DNA from: Halobacillus shinanisalinarum
Lineage (GTDB): Bacteria; Bacillota; Bacilli; Bacillales; Halobacillaceae
Assembly: GCF_022919835.1 (NCBI RefSeq)
Contig: NZ_CP095074.1
Location: forward strand, 434,001 to 498,000
Direction: 5' to 3'
Length of the DNA: 64,000 nucleotides
Both the position numbers and the translations under genes were made by a program. Positions 38,744-48,428 of this stretch are shown here, piece by piece. The notes under the pieces were generated by a model, which was given only the letters and a program-made list of their open reading frames with translations, had not been told where the DNA came from and searched no databases. Within the stretch, counting starts at the first letter, position 1. Each line of letters starts with the position of its first letter.

Positions 38744-39226
38744 ATGAAGAAGCCAGATTCTTTCGCAGGTTTCTTATTAATTGGTCTTGGTTTATATTTT
38801 CTTATACGTCAGTTTAATATTCCCTATTTGAACCCTTTTTACTCATGGACGACCTTACTTATTATTATTGGTATCGCCTTTTTATTACATAGTTACCTGA
38901 CTAGGGAATACTCTAATATTTTTACTGGCGCCTTGCTGCTTGGATTAGGTATTCACTTTCATGGTCGAACTCATTATGCATTCTGGATTGATCACTGGGG
39001 GGTGTACCCTCTTCTCGTAGGGGCAGCGCTCATACTTAGGTCTCTTAAAACAAAATCAGGCTGGATCCCCGGATTCATATTAATTGGTGTAGCTTTGTTT
39101 GCCCTGCTGTCTACTCCCAATCCTGGATGGTTCCATTTTATATATCTGTTATTTAATTGGATTGAAAGTTTCTGGCCCGTTATTTTAATTGGCTTTGGTA
39201 TCTATTTGCTTAATAAAAAGAAATAA
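38744..39226 (+). CDS. LiaF-like/DUF5668-type transmembrane protein
   Basis: A 160-residue membrane protein with the repeating pattern GLLLIGLGLYFLI ... ALLLGLGIHFH ... VILIGFGIYLLNKKK, as in the N-terminal transmembrane domain of LiaI/LiaF-like proteins. About five spans. No soluble C-terminal domain, so it may be a stand-alone cell-envelope membrane protein. ATG 38744 behind GGAGGGTG; the 38675 start is not used. It lies divergent from hemA. Confidence 0.7.
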   Translation: MKKPDSFAGFLLIGLGLYFLIRQFNIPYLNPFYSWTTLLIIIGIAFLLHSYLTREYSNIFTGALLLGLGIHFHGRTHYAFWIDHWGVYPLLVGAALILRSLKTKSGWIPGFILIGVALFALLSTPNPGWFHFIYLLFNWIESFWPVILIGFGIYLLNKKK

Positions 39227-39740
39227 TACATAAAAAGGCCAGCTTGCCTAAGGAGGCCACTGAAAAGTCTGTGTATAGTAAAAAAAGAAGATGACCAACC
39301 CCATTATTGCATAGCCGTGCGTATTTATACAGTATTCGATTACTGATTTAAGTAAACTCACTATGAAATGGTATAGATGATTGCAGGAATAATGGGAATG
39401 TGGTTATTGAATTAAAAGCCGTTACTGGAATAAAGGTTAGGAACAGAGAAAGGTGGCAGGGGAACGACGCGTTCCCCTGCCACCTTTCTCTGTTTATAAC
39501 GGAACCCACCAAGAGAGCACAGATATCAGCTTGTATATCTGAGGTCTTTGTACAAAAAAATCATACGGCCATTTCATACATAACAAAAATGACAAATACA
39601 TTCGTTATAGAAATGAACAAATGTCGCTTTTTCAGAGGCCTCTTGCCTAAATGAGTGGGGCTTTTTTATGCATTAATGAGGCAAACCAGAAGACTATTAC
39701 CTCTAGCTATTTTATTCGTCTATATGAAGCTTCCCTTCTT
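39227..39740. other. Gene-free stretch with perfect palindrome
   Basis: About 510 bases without a convincing gene. An open frame crosses it but also crosses the palindrome at 39442-39494 and has no support. Two similar blocks containing CTTGCCTAA next to AGGCC occur at about 39234-39260 and 39630-39665 and may be terminators. Confidence 0.6.
39442..39494. repeat. 25-bp perfect inverted repeat (REP-like palindrome)
   Basis: Arms of 25 bases (AACAGAGAAAGGTGGCAGGG then GAACG, and its exact complement) flank a 3-base ACG loop. No T run follows, so it is not a terminator. Similar GC-rich palindromes in Bacillaceae are associated with REP-type transposition. Confidence 0.9.
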
Positions 39741-40481
39741 CTACAAAATAGAGCCTAGAAATGCTTTCGTTCTGTCTTCTTTTGGATGATCGAAAATATT
39801 GTGCGGATGACCTGTTTCAACAATTCTGCCCTCATGTATATAGACAACTCGATCAGCTACTTCCCGAGCGAAACCCATTTCATGAGTTACAACAACCATC
39901 GTCATCCCCTCTTTAGCCAAGTCCTTCATTGTCTGCAGAACTTCGCCTACTAGCTCTGGATCAAGCGCAGAAGTCGGCTCATCAAACAGCATAATCTCAG
40001 GTTTCATGGCAAGTGCTCTTGCAATAGCAACACGTTGCTTCTGCCCGCCCGATAAACGTGAAGGATAACTATTTGCTTTATCTTCCAAACCAACTTTTTT
40101 AAGCAGCTGCTTTCCTACTTTTAACGCTTCAGCTTTTGAAGCCTTCTTTACTTGGATTGGCGCTTCTGTCACATTCTCTAACACTGTTTTATGTGGGAAC
40201 AAGTTAAAATGTTGGAAAACCATACCTACTTTTTGTCTCACCACATTTAAATTATCTTTTTTAGGGTCAACATCTTCTCCTCTGATGGTCACTTCCCCAC
40301 TGTTTCTGAGTTCAAGAAAATTCAAGCAGCGAAGCATGGTACTCTTTCCTGAACCACTAGCCCCTATTAAAACAACTACCTCACTTTCCTTCACCTTAAA
40401 ATCAATATCTTTAAGAACGTGTAGATCCCCAAAATATTTATTTAGTTTATCTACGCGAATCATTTCTTTAGCTTCAGTCAA
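39741..40481 (-). CDS. Polar amino-acid ABC transporter, ATP-binding subunit
   Basis: A 246-residue ATPase of the GlnQ/HisP type: Walker [12 protein letters not shown] signature LSGGQKQR, Walker [14 protein letters not shown] and the H-loop VVTHEMGFA. The TTG start at 40481 has AAGGAGGT at ideal spacing; the ATG at 40463 has no ribosome site. Last gene of a three-gene uptake system. Substrate cannot be read from the sequence; glutamine, cystine or other polar amino acids are possible. Confidence 0.93.
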   Translation of the reverse strand: MTEAKEMIRVDKLNKYFGDLHVLKDIDFKVKESEVVVLIGASGSGKSTMLRCLNFLELRNSGEVTIRGEDVDPKKDNLNVVRQKVGMVFQHFNLFPHKTVLENVTEAPIQVKKASKAEALKVGKQLLKKVGLEDKANSYPSRLSGGQKQRVAIARALAMKPEIMLFDEPTSALDPELVGEVLQTMKDLAKEGMTMVVVTHEMGFAREVADRVVYIHEGRIVETGHPHNIFDHPKEDRTKAFLGSIL

Positions 40482-40500
40482 ACGATCCGACCTCCTTCCA

Positions 40501-41163
40501 TTAATCACTTACAGCTAATTTCTTTTCGACTAGACTGACTACAATCGTAAGCAGGAATACAAGGATCAAATAATAGACCGCACTAACGAGTAACCAGGTC
40601 ATATAGTCAAATGTATTCGCTCCCTGCGTCGTAGCGACAGCAAAGATTTCTGCTACTCCAACAAAAGCTGCTAGAGATGAATCCTTTAATCCAATGATAA
40701 ACTGGTTTCCTAACGGTGGCAATGCTCGTCTTAGAGCTTGAGGCAAGATAATCCGACTCATCGTTAATGAATGACTCATACCTAGTGAGCGGCCCGCCTC
40801 TGTTTGCCCTTTTCCAATTGACTGGATCGACCCACGAAATATTTCGGCAATATAAGCTCCATTATGGAATGCGAGACCGAGAGAGACAGCCCAAAAACCG
40901 CTCATCATCCATATTTCAGTAAGTCCATAGTAGAATACAAAGATTTGGACAATTAGTGGGGTGCCTCGAACAATATAAATGTATACATTAGCCAGCCACC
41001 CCAATGGTTTGAAGGTTGAAATTTTTAGTAAAGCAAAGAATAGACCTATGAAAACGGCCATGAATATTGAAACTGCTGTAAGTCTTAATGTCATAAATGC
41101 AGCTTCAACAAAGAGGCCCCGGCTTTCAACTAAAGCATCCCAAAATCCACTATATTCCATCAC
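40501..41163 (-). CDS. Polar amino-acid ABC transporter permease
   Basis: A 220-residue HisM-family permease with about five spans. The EAA loop [21 protein letters not shown] contacts the ATPase, and the N-terminal [16 protein letters not shown] motif is typical of this family. The only permease gene here, so it likely forms a homodimer. 19 bases before the ATPase gene. Confidence 0.95.
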   Translation of the reverse strand: MMEYSGFWDALVESRGLFVEAAFMTLRLTAVSIFMAVFIGLFFALLKISTFKPLGWLANVYIYIVRGTPLIVQIFVFYYGLTEIWMMSGFWAVSLGLAFHNGAYIAEIFRGSIQSIGKGQTEAGRSLGMSHSLTMSRIILPQALRRALPPLGNQFIIGLKDSSLAAFVGVAEIFAVATTQGANTFDYMTWLLVSAVYYLILVFLLTIVVSLVEKKLAVSD

Positions 41164-41177
41164 CTACACTCCCTTTC

Positions 41178-41218
41178 AAGTGAAAAAGAGCACGCAAAGC
41201 GTACTCTTTAATCAGGTC
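41178..41218 (-). terminator. Intra-operon hairpin between binding protein and permease
   Basis: Minus strand AAAGAGTACGC pairs with GCGTGCTCTTT around TTT, followed by TTC. Hairpins at this point commonly attenuate or stabilise the mRNA so more binding protein than permease is made. Confidence 0.7.
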
Positions 41219-41237
41219 TTATCCGTCATTAAACAGC

Positions 41238-42050
41238 CTACTCAGGTACAGTTGTTATATCATCGCTAAAGTACTTTTTACTTATCTTTTCAAGCGTACC
41301 ATTTTCCCTAAGTGTCTTTAATGCAGCATTAATATCTTCCAGCAGTTTATCATTACCTTTTGCAACAGCTATCGCTTGGTCACTGCGATCAATGATTTTC
41401 TTTCCTCTGACTTTAAGCCCTTCTCCAATCGCCTCTTTTCCTGTAAGGAAGTCGGTAATGACAGCATCATGCCGACCTTTCGCAAGCGCCTGCAAGGCAA
41501 CAACATCGCTATCATATACTTTTATTTTATCCGTTACTTTTTCAGCAAATTTAACGTAGGTCGAGCCTTTTGATACAGCTATTTCAAGGTCTTCTAAATC
41601 CTCTAATGTTTCGCTGTTGCTATCTGGTCTGGTGAAAATTTGTGCACCTGAATAATAGTAAGGGGTGGAGAAGTCTACCTCTTTGGCACGTTCTTCTGTA
41701 ATGGTGTGGCTAGCTACCGCAATATCATAGCGTCCAGATTTAACCCCCTCTACAATGGCGGCAAATTTAGATTTTTCCTGAACCGGTTCTAAGCCAAGCT
41801 CTTTTGCCACTGCATTTCCAACATCAATATCAAACCCCGTCATCTCGCCGCCAGTTGTCATACTAAATGGGCGAAATTCCCCAGATGCAGCAAACGTTAA
41901 CTTTCCTTGTTCAACAATGTCATATCCAGCAGAAGATTCACCTGAAGTGTTTGAATCTGATGAAGCTTTTTCTTCATTGCCGCTTCCACAAGCAACGAGC
42001 GTGAAGAACATAAGAGTACCCAGGAATAATGTAAATAATATTTTTTTCAT
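41238..42050 (-). CDS. Polar amino-acid ABC transporter substrate-binding lipoprotein
   Basis: A 270-residue solute-binding protein. The signal peptide ends in the lipobox LVAC, so it is lipid-anchored. The SBP_bac_3 fold is seen in LTFAASGEFRPFSM, GFDIDVGNAVAKELG and DIAVASHTITEERAKEVDFS. First gene of the operon. The start ATG 42050 (MKKILFTLFLG) is clear; an upstream ATG at 42071 lacks a signal-peptide reason. Confidence 0.94.
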   Translation of the reverse strand: MKKILFTLFLGTLMFFTLVACGSGNEEKASSDSNTSGESSAGYDIVEQGKLTFAASGEFRPFSMTTGGEMTGFDIDVGNAVAKELGLEPVQEKSKFAAIVEGVKSGRYDIAVASHTITEERAKEVDFSTPYYYSGAQIFTRPDSNSETLEDLEDLEIAVSKGSTYVKFAEKVTDKIKVYDSDVVALQALAKGRHDAVITDFLTGKEAIGEGLKVRGKKIIDRSDQAIAVAKGNDKLLEDINAALKTLRENGTLEKISKKYFSDDITTVPE

Positions 42051-42342
42051 TAACTCTATCTCTCCCCCCATTTTTTTGATGCTATACCCTTAATTATATA
42101 CAAAATTCTGACTTTTACCAAAATTTAAATAAATGTAAAAATAACGAAATACATGTAAAATATACAACTAGTCTATCAAAATCCTTTATATGCTTATCTA
42201 TTCCTTTATATGCTTTCGAATAATCTTAATATAGGCCCTACTGGGCTGTTAACAACCCGTCCATATATCAGGTAAATTCACTGCATTCATTTGTTATACT
42301 TTTGTTGATCCTATAGATAGAATCTTTTTAGGCGGTGATCTT

Positions 42343-42531
42343 TTGTTTCAATCCAGAAAAGAAAGACAAAATGAGATGGAGATCGTTACGATTGAAGAGC
42401 TTGTGCCGGAGGGCCACTTGCTTCGTAAGATTGACCAATACATAGATTTTTCCTTTATCCCTGAAAAAGTCCGTCCCTATTATTCGGAGAAAAATGGTCA
42501 ACCTTCCCTTGATCCCCTTGTGCTCTTTAAA
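42343..42531 (+). pseudogene. IS1182 transposase N-terminal fragment
   Basis: Residues of the DUF772-type N-terminal domain (EIVTIEELVPEGHLLRKID, VRPYYSEKNGQPSLDPLVLFK). It ends where the insert begins. The frame runs on to 42645 only through insert DNA. Confidence 0.85.
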
Positions 42532-42945
42532 CGACCACCTGCTAAAGCAGGTGGATTTGGACATAAAATGTCTACGACTAAAGTCGTTCTTAAGACTGAA
42601 GTCATCTCAAACTCCGGATGCTTAAGCAAATTTAATATTGACTAAACTCATTCTTCAATCCTAAACTGATTTGCAATATAATTTCTTATTGTTTCTTCAT
42701 CCACCGTTCCAACTGTGACACAGAAATAACCCCTCGCCCATAAGTGTTGTCCCCAGTATTTCTTTTTCAGTTCAGGGAATTGATCCTGAAGAAGTCTTGA
42801 TGATCTCTTGACATCATAGACTGCATGACTATTCTTCTTATATCCGTCCATACTTTTCACCTCATAACTTAAGTATAGATATCAAAAGATAAGGCTAAAA
42901 GCGGATACCGTCTAAAGACGCTGGAGTTAAACCACGCATTTGGCA
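42532..42945 (-). mobile_element. IS200/IS605-type element with internally deleted tnpA
   Basis: About 410 bases inserted between the LFK and MFIG codons of the IS1182 transposase; both junctions carry a TTAAAACG or TTTAAACG sequence. The left end has the hairpin CCACCTGC-TAAA-GCAGGTGG (42535-42554) and the right end CGTCTAAAGACG (42909-42920), as expected for IS200/IS605 ends. Full elements of this kind are about 700 bases, so roughly 300 are missing. Confidence 0.75.
42648..42860 (-). pseudogene. IS200 TnpA with internal deletion
   Basis: A 70-residue frame joins the first residues of IS200 TnpA (DGYKKNSHAVYDVK) directly to its C-terminal part (RSSRLLQDQFPELKKKYWG to QHLWARGYF). The central region with the HUH metal motif is gone; the helix with the likely catalytic Tyr (ETIRNYIANQ) remains. 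It cannot be active by itself, but the deletion keeps the frame open. Confidence 0.8.
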
Positions 42946-43440
42946 ATTAAAACGATGTTCATTGGTATTTCCATGGCATTCGTTCGGAACGGGAGTTAGA
43001 ATGACAAATTCAGATGAATGTGGCTGACCGATGGTTTTTAGGCGGACCCAGTGCCTCATCACTCGACCATCAGCAGAAATCGTAGAATGCGTTATAAAGA
43101 TACAGATATCTTTTCAGAAGTCTTTGATGAAATCTTGCTTCAGGCCATGAATCACCGCATGGTAGCGGGGTGTGTACTTTTTACAGATTCTATTCACTTG
43201 AAGGCCAACGCCAATAAGAAAAAGTTCTCCAAACAAGAAGTCTACGTAGAAAAGGAATGTCCTCTTCCCGCAAATCAAAAGCATCAGAAAACCGTCACGC
43301 GCTATGTGTAAAAGAACTGCATGGGCTGCGTTATTGTCCTTTGCATTGACAACAAAAGGTTCGGGAACAGGCGACTGACAGCAGCCTGTCAGAACATAAA
43401 GAAGATTCCCTCCACCTAGCTAGGGTCAATTAGGTGAAGG
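42946..43440 (+). pseudogene. IS1182 transposase middle and C-terminal fragments
   Basis: Frames change several times. Readable pieces are FHGIRSERELE near 42970, HHSTISRNRRMRYKDTDIFS from 43056, ILLQAMNHRMVAG near 43135, TDSIHLKANANKKKFSKQEV to 43240, and HGLRYCPLH and QKVREQA to about 43365. All are in the right order for an IS1182 transposase. Confidence 0.8.
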
Positions 43441-43452
43441 GGGTCTTTTTCG
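43410..43452 (+). terminator. Hairpin with T run at the end of the IS1182 remnant
   Basis: CCCTCCACCTA and TAGGTGAAGGG form an imperfect stem, followed by GGTCTTTTTCG. Possibly the native terminator of the transposase gene. Confidence 0.55.
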
Positions 43453-43461
43453 ATTACGGAA

Positions 43462-43572
43462 GGGCGAATACTGCGAGACTCCTGCGGGAAAACGGGCGAT
43501 CCGAGGCCCCGCAGTGTGGGTTTCACGAGGAGACTCGGGCGTTCGTCCGCGGAAAGCGAGCAGTATTCGCCC
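43462..43572. repeat. Structured intergenic repeat, family R3 (Bacillaceae GCGGAAAGCGAGC type)
   Basis: Terminal inverted repeats GGGCGAATACTGC and GCAGTATTCGCCC flank the blocks GACTCCTGCGGGA, CCCCGCAGTG and CGGAAAGCGAGCAG, which recur between genes of many Bacillus-group genomes. It is GC-rich, does not code and should fold into a branched structure. Next to the IS1182 remnant. Confidence 0.85.
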
Positions 43573-43583
43573 GTATGTATGTA

Positions 43584-43630
43584 CAAAAAAAGCTTGCAGA
43601 GAAAAAACAAGGGATTTCTCTACAAGCTGA
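43584..43630 (-). terminator. Terminator of clpX... lonA-engB unit
   Basis: Minus strand AGCTTGTAGAGAAA pairs with TTTCTCTGCAAGCT and is followed by seven Ts. It serves engB, 35 bases upstream. Confidence 0.85.
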
Positions 43631-43667
43631 GAGGTATCACTAAAAGTAATGATACCTCTTTTTTACT
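43630..43667 (+). terminator. Convergent terminator next to engB
   Basis: GAGGTATCA and TGATACCTC form a stem around a loop of about eight bases, followed by TTTTTT on the plus strand. It faces the remnants upstream on the plus strand and abuts the engB stop, so it can block read-through from both sides. Confidence 0.75.
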
Positions 43668-44259
43668 AACGATTGCTATTCAAGTATTCCAGCATTTTCT
43701 TCCATGCAGCATCTTTTCCTTCTCCTGTTTCGGAGGAAAAGGGAATAAGCTGATCTCCATCATCCATTTCAAGTGTGTCAGCAACAAGTTTCAACTGTTT
43801 ATCGCGCTGCCCTTTTTTTATTTTATCCAGCTTCGTTGCGATTACCATCACTGGGAGCTCGAAGTGTTTTAAATAATCATACATCACACAATCATCCTCA
43901 GTAGGTTGATGCCTGACATCAATAACTAGAGCTGTTGCTTGAAGTTGTTCCCTTTCAGCAAAATATTCCTCCATCATACGTCCCCATTTGGCACGTTCTT
44001 TCTTTGACACCTTAGCATATCCATAACCCGGCACATCCACAAAATGAAAACTTTCGTTTATCTTATAAAAATTTAACGTTTGAGTTTTTCCAGGCTTTGA
44101 TGACGTCCTCGCTAAGTTCTTACGTTGAATCATCTTATTGATAAAAGAAGATTTCCCAACATTAGAACGGCCAGCTAGAGCAATTTCTGGAATAAACTCT
44201 TTAGGGTATTGCTTTTTACCAGCCGCACTAATCACAATCTCTGCCTGATTAACCTTCAT
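43666..44259 (-). CDS. engB: Ribosome biogenesis GTPase EngB (YsxC)
   Basis: A 197-residue GTPase needed for late 50S assembly. G1 [10 protein letters not shown]3 DVPGYGYAK and G4 TKLDK are present. The start is ATG 44259 ([19 protein letters not shown]), overlapping the lonA stop by 11 bases; the frame further upstream lies in lonA. In B. subtilis the same pair occurs. Confidence 0.96.
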   Translation of the reverse strand: MKVNQAEIVISAAGKKQYPKEFIPEIALAGRSNVGKSSFINKMIQRKNLARTSSKPGKTQTLNFYKINESFHFVDVPGYGYAKVSKKERAKWGRMMEEYFAEREQLQATALVIDVRHQPTEDDCVMYDYLKHFELPVMVIATKLDKIKKGQRDKQLKLVADTLEMDDGDQLIPFSSETGEGKDAAWKKMLEYLNSNR

Positions 44260-46579
44260 GATTTTCAGCCGCCAGCGCCTGATCAAGCACTTCATCTAAA
44301 TGCTTGACAGGTATAAAGGTTAACCCTTCACGTACACTTTCTGGGATATCTTCTAAATCTTTTTCATTTTCTGATGGGATAATAATTGTTGAAAGCCCCG
44401 CACGATGGGCACTAAGAGACTTTTGTTTTAATCCACCGATAGGCAGAACGCGCCCTCTCAGCGTAATCTCCCCTGTCATACCAACTTCTTTTTTTACGGG
44501 ACGACCAGTCAAAGCCGAAACGAGTGCCGTTGCCATCGTTATCCCAGCGGAAGGACCATCCTTAGGTGTGGCCCCTTCAGGCACGTGGATGTGAATATCA
44601 TTGTTTTCAACAAAGTCAGGATCAATCATCAACTCATTGGCTTTTGAGCGGATATAGCTAAACGCAGCTTGTGCAGATTCCTTCATTACCTCACCAAGTT
44701 TACCCGTTAATGTTAAATTGCCTTTACCTGGGTAAATTGATACTTCTATTGATAACGTATCACCGCCTGCTGCCGTATAGGCAAGACCTGTAGCCGTACC
44801 AACCTGGTCTTCAAGTTCTGCTTGTCCATAGCGAAATTGTGGACGGCCTAGTAGTTCTTCAAGTTGTTTCTCTGTAACAACAACCCGTTTTTTCTCTTTA
44901 CTAACGATAATCTTGGCAGCCTTCCTGCATACGCTTGCCAATTGCCGCTCTAAATTACGGACTCCAGCTTCACGCGTGTACGTACGGATAAGTTTCAGTA
45001 ATGCTTCATCTTTAAATTGAAGTTGATTCTTCGTCAACCCATTCTCTTTAATCTGTTTAGGCAGCAAATGTTCTTTGGCTATATGAAGCTTCTCCACCTC
45101 TGTATACCCAGCAATCGAGATCACTTCCATCCGATCGAGTAACGGCCCTGGGATCGAGGTCATCGTATTTGCTGTAGCTATGAACATGACCTTTGATAAA
45201 TCGTAGTGTTCTTCGATAAAGTGATCACTGAATGTACTGTTTTGTTCAGGATCTAGTACCTCAAGCATAGCAGAGGAAGGATCGCCACGAAAATCACTAG
45301 CCATCTTATCAACTTCATCTAATAAGAAGACGGGATTTACCGTTTCAGCTCGCTTCATCCCCTGGATAATTCGGCCTGGCATAGCACCGATATAGGTCCT
45401 TCTATGTCCACGAATTTCTGCCTCATCACGGATACCTCCTAATGAGATTCTAACAAAATTGCGGTTAATTGCCCTGCCGATCGATTTAGCTAGAGAAGTT
45501 TTACCAACGCCCGGAGGCCCCACTAAACAAAGAATCGGTCCTTTAATGGATTGTGTAAGCTGCTGTACAGCTAAATACTCTAACACCCGTTCCTTCACTT
45601 TTTCCAAACCATAATGATCCTCGTCAAGTATTTTCTCTGCATGGACAACATCGAGATTATCCTCTGTTTCTTCAGACCACGGCAGGGAGACGAGCCATTC
45701 AATGTAATTGCGGATGACTGAGCTCTCTGCTGAGCTTTGGGGAACTTTCTCATATCTTCCTAATTCCTTCTGAGCGATGGCTTCAACCCGTTCAGGCATA
45801 TGGGCTTCCTCGATTTTTTCACGAAGCTGGGCAACCTCTCCTGACTTGCCGTCTTTATCGCCCAATTCACTTTGGATCGCTTTCATTTGCTCACGCAAAT
45901 AATATTCTTTTTGCGTTTTCTCCATTGATTTTTTCACATGTTGACCAATTTTTTGTTCAATCTGCAGGACGTCACGTTCGTTTCCAATAATTTCAATGAG
46001 TTCCTTTAAACGTGCTGTTACGTTTTCCATTTCTAATATGCTCTGTTTGTCTTTTATTTTTATAGGAAGATGTGAGGTAACCATATCTGCTAAGTGACTA
46101 GGGTCATCAATATCAGATACCGTGTTAAACGTTTCTTGGCTGACCTTTTTTGAGACCTTGACATATTGCTCGAATTGACTAAGCAATGTTCTCATTAAAG
46201 CCTCTTCCTCATTTAGATCTTCATGGACATCCTCTAGTTTTATGATATCTGCCTGATAAAATTCTTCCCCTTCTGTTATGTGCTCGACCGAAGCACGATA
46301 GAGGCCTTCGACCAAAACACGATTTGTACCATTTGGAAGTTTTACCATCTGTTTAACCGTTGCTACTGTTCCTACGCTATAAATATCGTCAGCAGTAGGT
46401 TCATCAATATTCATTTCTTTTTGAGAAGCTAAAAACACTTCATTGTTATCCATCATTGCTTGCTCTAGTGCTTGAACTGATTTATCTCTGCCTACATCAA
46501 GGTGCAGTACCATGGATGGGTACACCAATAGTCCTCTTAATGGAAGGAGGGGGATTTGCGTTCTAAGTTTATCTGTCAA
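44249..46579 (-). CDS. lonA: ATP-dependent protease LonA
   Basis: A 776-residue AAA+ protease with a substrate-binding N domain, coiled coil, Walker [10 protein letters not shown], Walker [11 protein letters not shown], and the Ser-Lys dyad in [11 protein letters not shown] (Ser) and [14 protein letters not shown] (Lys). It starts at TTG 46579, where CGGAGGTG sits at six bases; the longer upstream frame has no homology. It degrades damaged and regulatory proteins. Confidence 0.97.
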   Translation of the reverse strand: MTDKLRTQIPLLPLRGLLVYPSMVLHLDVGRDKSVQALEQAMMDNNEVFLASQKEMNIDEPTADDIYSVGTVATVKQMVKLPNGTNRVLVEGLYRASVEHITEGEEFYQADIIKLEDVHEDLNEEEALMRTLLSQFEQYVKVSKKVSQETFNTVSDIDDPSHLADMVTSHLPIKIKDKQSILEMENVTARLKELIEIIGNERDVLQIEQKIGQHVKKSMEKTQKEYYLREQMKAIQSELGDKDGKSGEVAQLREKIEEAHMPERVEAIAQKELGRYEKVPQSSAESSVIRNYIEWLVSLPWSEETEDNLDVVHAEKILDEDHYGLEKVKERVLEYLAVQQLTQSIKGPILCLVGPPGVGKTSLAKSIGRAINRNFVRISLGGIRDEAEIRGHRRTYIGAMPGRIIQGMKRAETVNPVFLLDEVDKMASDFRGDPSSAMLEVLDPEQNSTFSDHFIEEHYDLSKVMFIATANTMTSIPGPLLDRMEVISIAGYTEVEKLHIAKEHLLPKQIKENGLTKNQLQFKDEALLKLIRTYTREAGVRNLERQLASVCRKAAKIIVSKEKKRVVVTEKQLEELLGRPQFRYGQAELEDQVGTATGLAYTAAGGDTLSIEVSIYPGKGNLTLTGKLGEVMKESAQAAFSYIRSKANELMIDPDFVENNDIHIHVPEGATPKDGPSAGITMATALVSALTGRPVKKEVGMTGEITLRGRVLPIGGLKQKSLSAHRAGLSTIIIPSENEKDLEDIPESVREGLTFIPVKHLDEVLDQALAAENHEG

Positions 46580-46615
46580 TATTTGCACCTCCGAATAATG
46601 CACATTCGTATATTT

Positions 46616-46644
46616 ATCATATAGAAATCTATATAGAATGTAAA
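46616..46644 (-). promoter_or_regulatory. SigA promoter of lonA
   Basis: TTTACA at 46639-46644 and TATGAT at 46616-46621 on the minus strand are 17 bases apart, 36 bases before the TTG start. I saw no CtsR repeat near it. Confidence 0.7.
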
Positions 46645-46765
46645 ACGTTAGCCATAGGGAAAAAGACTGTAGAGTTAGCCTGCCTTTCACCACACACTAC
46701 GCCTATTATGAACCATCAGCTGGCGATTCATGCTCTATGTATGAACTACTTCCTTATATTATAGA

Positions 46766-46802
46766 AGCCGCGCTACTTGGAAACGTAGCGCGGCTCATAG
46801 CT
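46766..46802 (-). terminator. Terminator of clpX
   Basis: Minus strand GAGCCGCGCTACG pairs with GTAGCGCGGCTTC around a TTTCCAA loop. The T run is short but the stem is very stable. Confidence 0.75.
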
Positions 46803-46828
46803 AAGAAATCATGAAATTCCTTATAGGT

Positions 46829-48106
46829 TTAAGCACTTTCCTTAGGTGTTTCTTTATTTTCATCCTCGACAGTACCGTCTGTCAGAATCAATTTAGGATG
46901 ACTTTTTTCCGCTGTTACAGTCTCTTTTGTAATAATACATTTTTCGATATCATCACGGGATGGCAGATCATACATCACATCAAGCATGATTCCCTCAATG
47001 ATTGAACGAAGTCCCCGTGCCCCTGTCTTACGCTCAATTGCTAATTTTGAGATTTCACGAAGAGCCTCTTCCTCAAACTCAAGTTCCACATGATCAATTT
47101 GCAGGAGCTTTTGATACTGTTTAACCAGAGCATTTTTTGGTTGGGTCAAGATTTCGACTAAGGCCTTTTCATCTAACTGCTCAAGGCTTCCAATAACAGG
47201 AAGACGACCAATAAATTCAGGGATAAGCCCGTAACTTAATAGATCTTCCGGAAGTATTTTTGATAGAAGTTCATCTTTCTCTTCATCTACATCGACTTGA
47301 CCGGAACCAAAACCAATGACTTTTTTACCTAAACGGCGTTTAATGATTTGTTCAATCCCATCAAATGCACCGCCAACAATAAACAATACATTGGTTGTAT
47401 CGATTTGAATGAATTCTTGATGAGGGTGCTTACGACCACCTTGTGGGGGCACACTTGCTTGTGTCCCTTCAAGAATTTTAAGTAATGCCTGCTGTACACC
47501 CTCACCAGATACATCACGGGTAATTGACGGGTTCTCTGATTTACGGGCAACCTTATCAATTTCATCAATATAAATGATGCCTTTTTCAGCTTTTTCTACA
47601 TCATAATCTGCTGCTTGAATAAGTTTAAGCAGAATGTTCTCTACATCCTCGCCAACATATCCTGCTTCTGTTAACGATGTAGCATCAGCAATAGCAAACG
47701 GCACATTTAAGATGCGGGCAAGTGTTTGTGCGAGTAAAGTCTTCCCGCTACCTGTTGGTCCCAACATAAGAATGTTACTCTTAGCCAACTCTACATCATC
47801 ATTTTTCACACCAGCATTTATCCGCTTATAATGATTGTATACCGCTACAGACAAATTCTTTTTCGCCTGATCTTGACCAATTACGTAATCATTAAGAATA
47901 CCGCGAATTTCCTGAGGCTTCGGAACTTCTTTAAATTCCACTTCCTCTTCATTACCTAGCTCTTCTTCAACGATTTCCGTGCATAATTCAATACATTCAT
48001 CACATATATAAACGCCAGGTCCAGCTACCAGCTTTCGAACTTGTTCTTGACTCTTTCCGCAGAAAGAGCATTTTAGCTGTCCTTTTTCTTCATTAAATTT
48101 AAACAT
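46829..48106 (-). CDS. clpX: ClpX unfoldase of ClpXP
   Basis: A 425-residue AAA+ ATPase that unfolds substrates and feeds them to ClpP. The N-terminal zinc finger (CSFCGKSQ ... CDECIELC), Walker [10 protein letters not shown], Walker [10 protein letters not shown], pore loop GYVGED and the ClpP-binding IGF loop (VIGFGSG) are all present. tig lies upstream with a 320-base gap. Confidence 0.98.
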   Translation of the reverse strand: MFKFNEEKGQLKCSFCGKSQEQVRKLVAGPGVYICDECIELCTEIVEEELGNEEEVEFKEVPKPQEIRGILNDYVIGQDQAKKNLSVAVYNHYKRINAGVKNDDVELAKSNILMLGPTGSGKTLLAQTLARILNVPFAIADATSLTEAGYVGEDVENILLKLIQAADYDVEKAEKGIIYIDEIDKVARKSENPSITRDVSGEGVQQALLKILEGTQASVPPQGGRKHPHQEFIQIDTTNVLFIVGGAFDGIEQIIKRRLGKKVIGFGSGQVDVDEEKDELLSKILPEDLLSYGLIPEFIGRLPVIGSLEQLDEKALVEILTQPKNALVKQYQKLLQIDHVELEFEEEALREISKLAIERKTGARGLRSIIEGIMLDVMYDLPSRDDIEKCIITKETVTAEKSHPKLILTDGTVEDENKETPKESA

Positions 48107-48428
48107 TCCAATTCACCCCTTAATAAAATGACGCAATAGTATGCGACTGAAGAACCCATCTTGGTATTCAAGCACCTGTTTCTTTTGCCCATCATACCAG
48201 ATTCGTAAAAAACAAAAAAGTAATACCTATTTAGAGGTGTGCATGGACTTTCTTTGCACCGTCCTCATTATGTAGATATATAGTTAATTAGTCAAACATT
48301 AGACGCTCTACTATTATATGTGAAAAGACAGGTTGTTCATACATGGTTCAATCATTTTTAAGTATTACTTATGTAACATAAATATATGAGAAGACAAGGT
48401 GCGCCCTGCCCCTTGTCTTCTTAGCTTA
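48107..48428. other. Intergenic tig-clpX
   Basis: About 320 AT-rich bases. The tig terminator lies at its right end. The rest must contain the clpX promoter; I see no CtsR operator or other structure. Confidence 0.6.
48386..48424 (-). terminator. Terminator of tig
   Basis: Minus strand AAGAAGACAAGG pairs with CCTTGTCTTCT with a GC-rich loop (GGCAGGGCGCA), right after the stop. Confidence 0.75.

Larger units (their letters stand above)
42244..43440 (+). mobile_element. IS1182-family element, degenerate, interrupted by an IS200/IS605 element
   Basis: The left part has a GGGCTGTTAACAACCC-type end near 42246 and then an N-terminal transposase frame from 42343 reading EELVPEGHLLRKIDQYIDFS up to LDPLVLFK at 42531. 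There it is broken by an IS200-type insert. After it, from about 42945, transposase sequence resumes in pieces: GIRSERELE, PHHSTISRNRRMRYKDTDIF, DSIHLKANANKKK and HGLRYCPLH. Several stops and frameshifts make it inactive. No right end is identifiable. Confidence 0.85.

Noticed and set aside
39400..39654. 84-codon plus-strand ORF
   Set aside because: Spans a perfect palindrome, has no ribosome site and no recognisable content.
46580..46760. CtsR operator upstream of lonA
   Set aside because: No direct GGTCAAA-type heptad repeat was found, only a standard SigA promoter.
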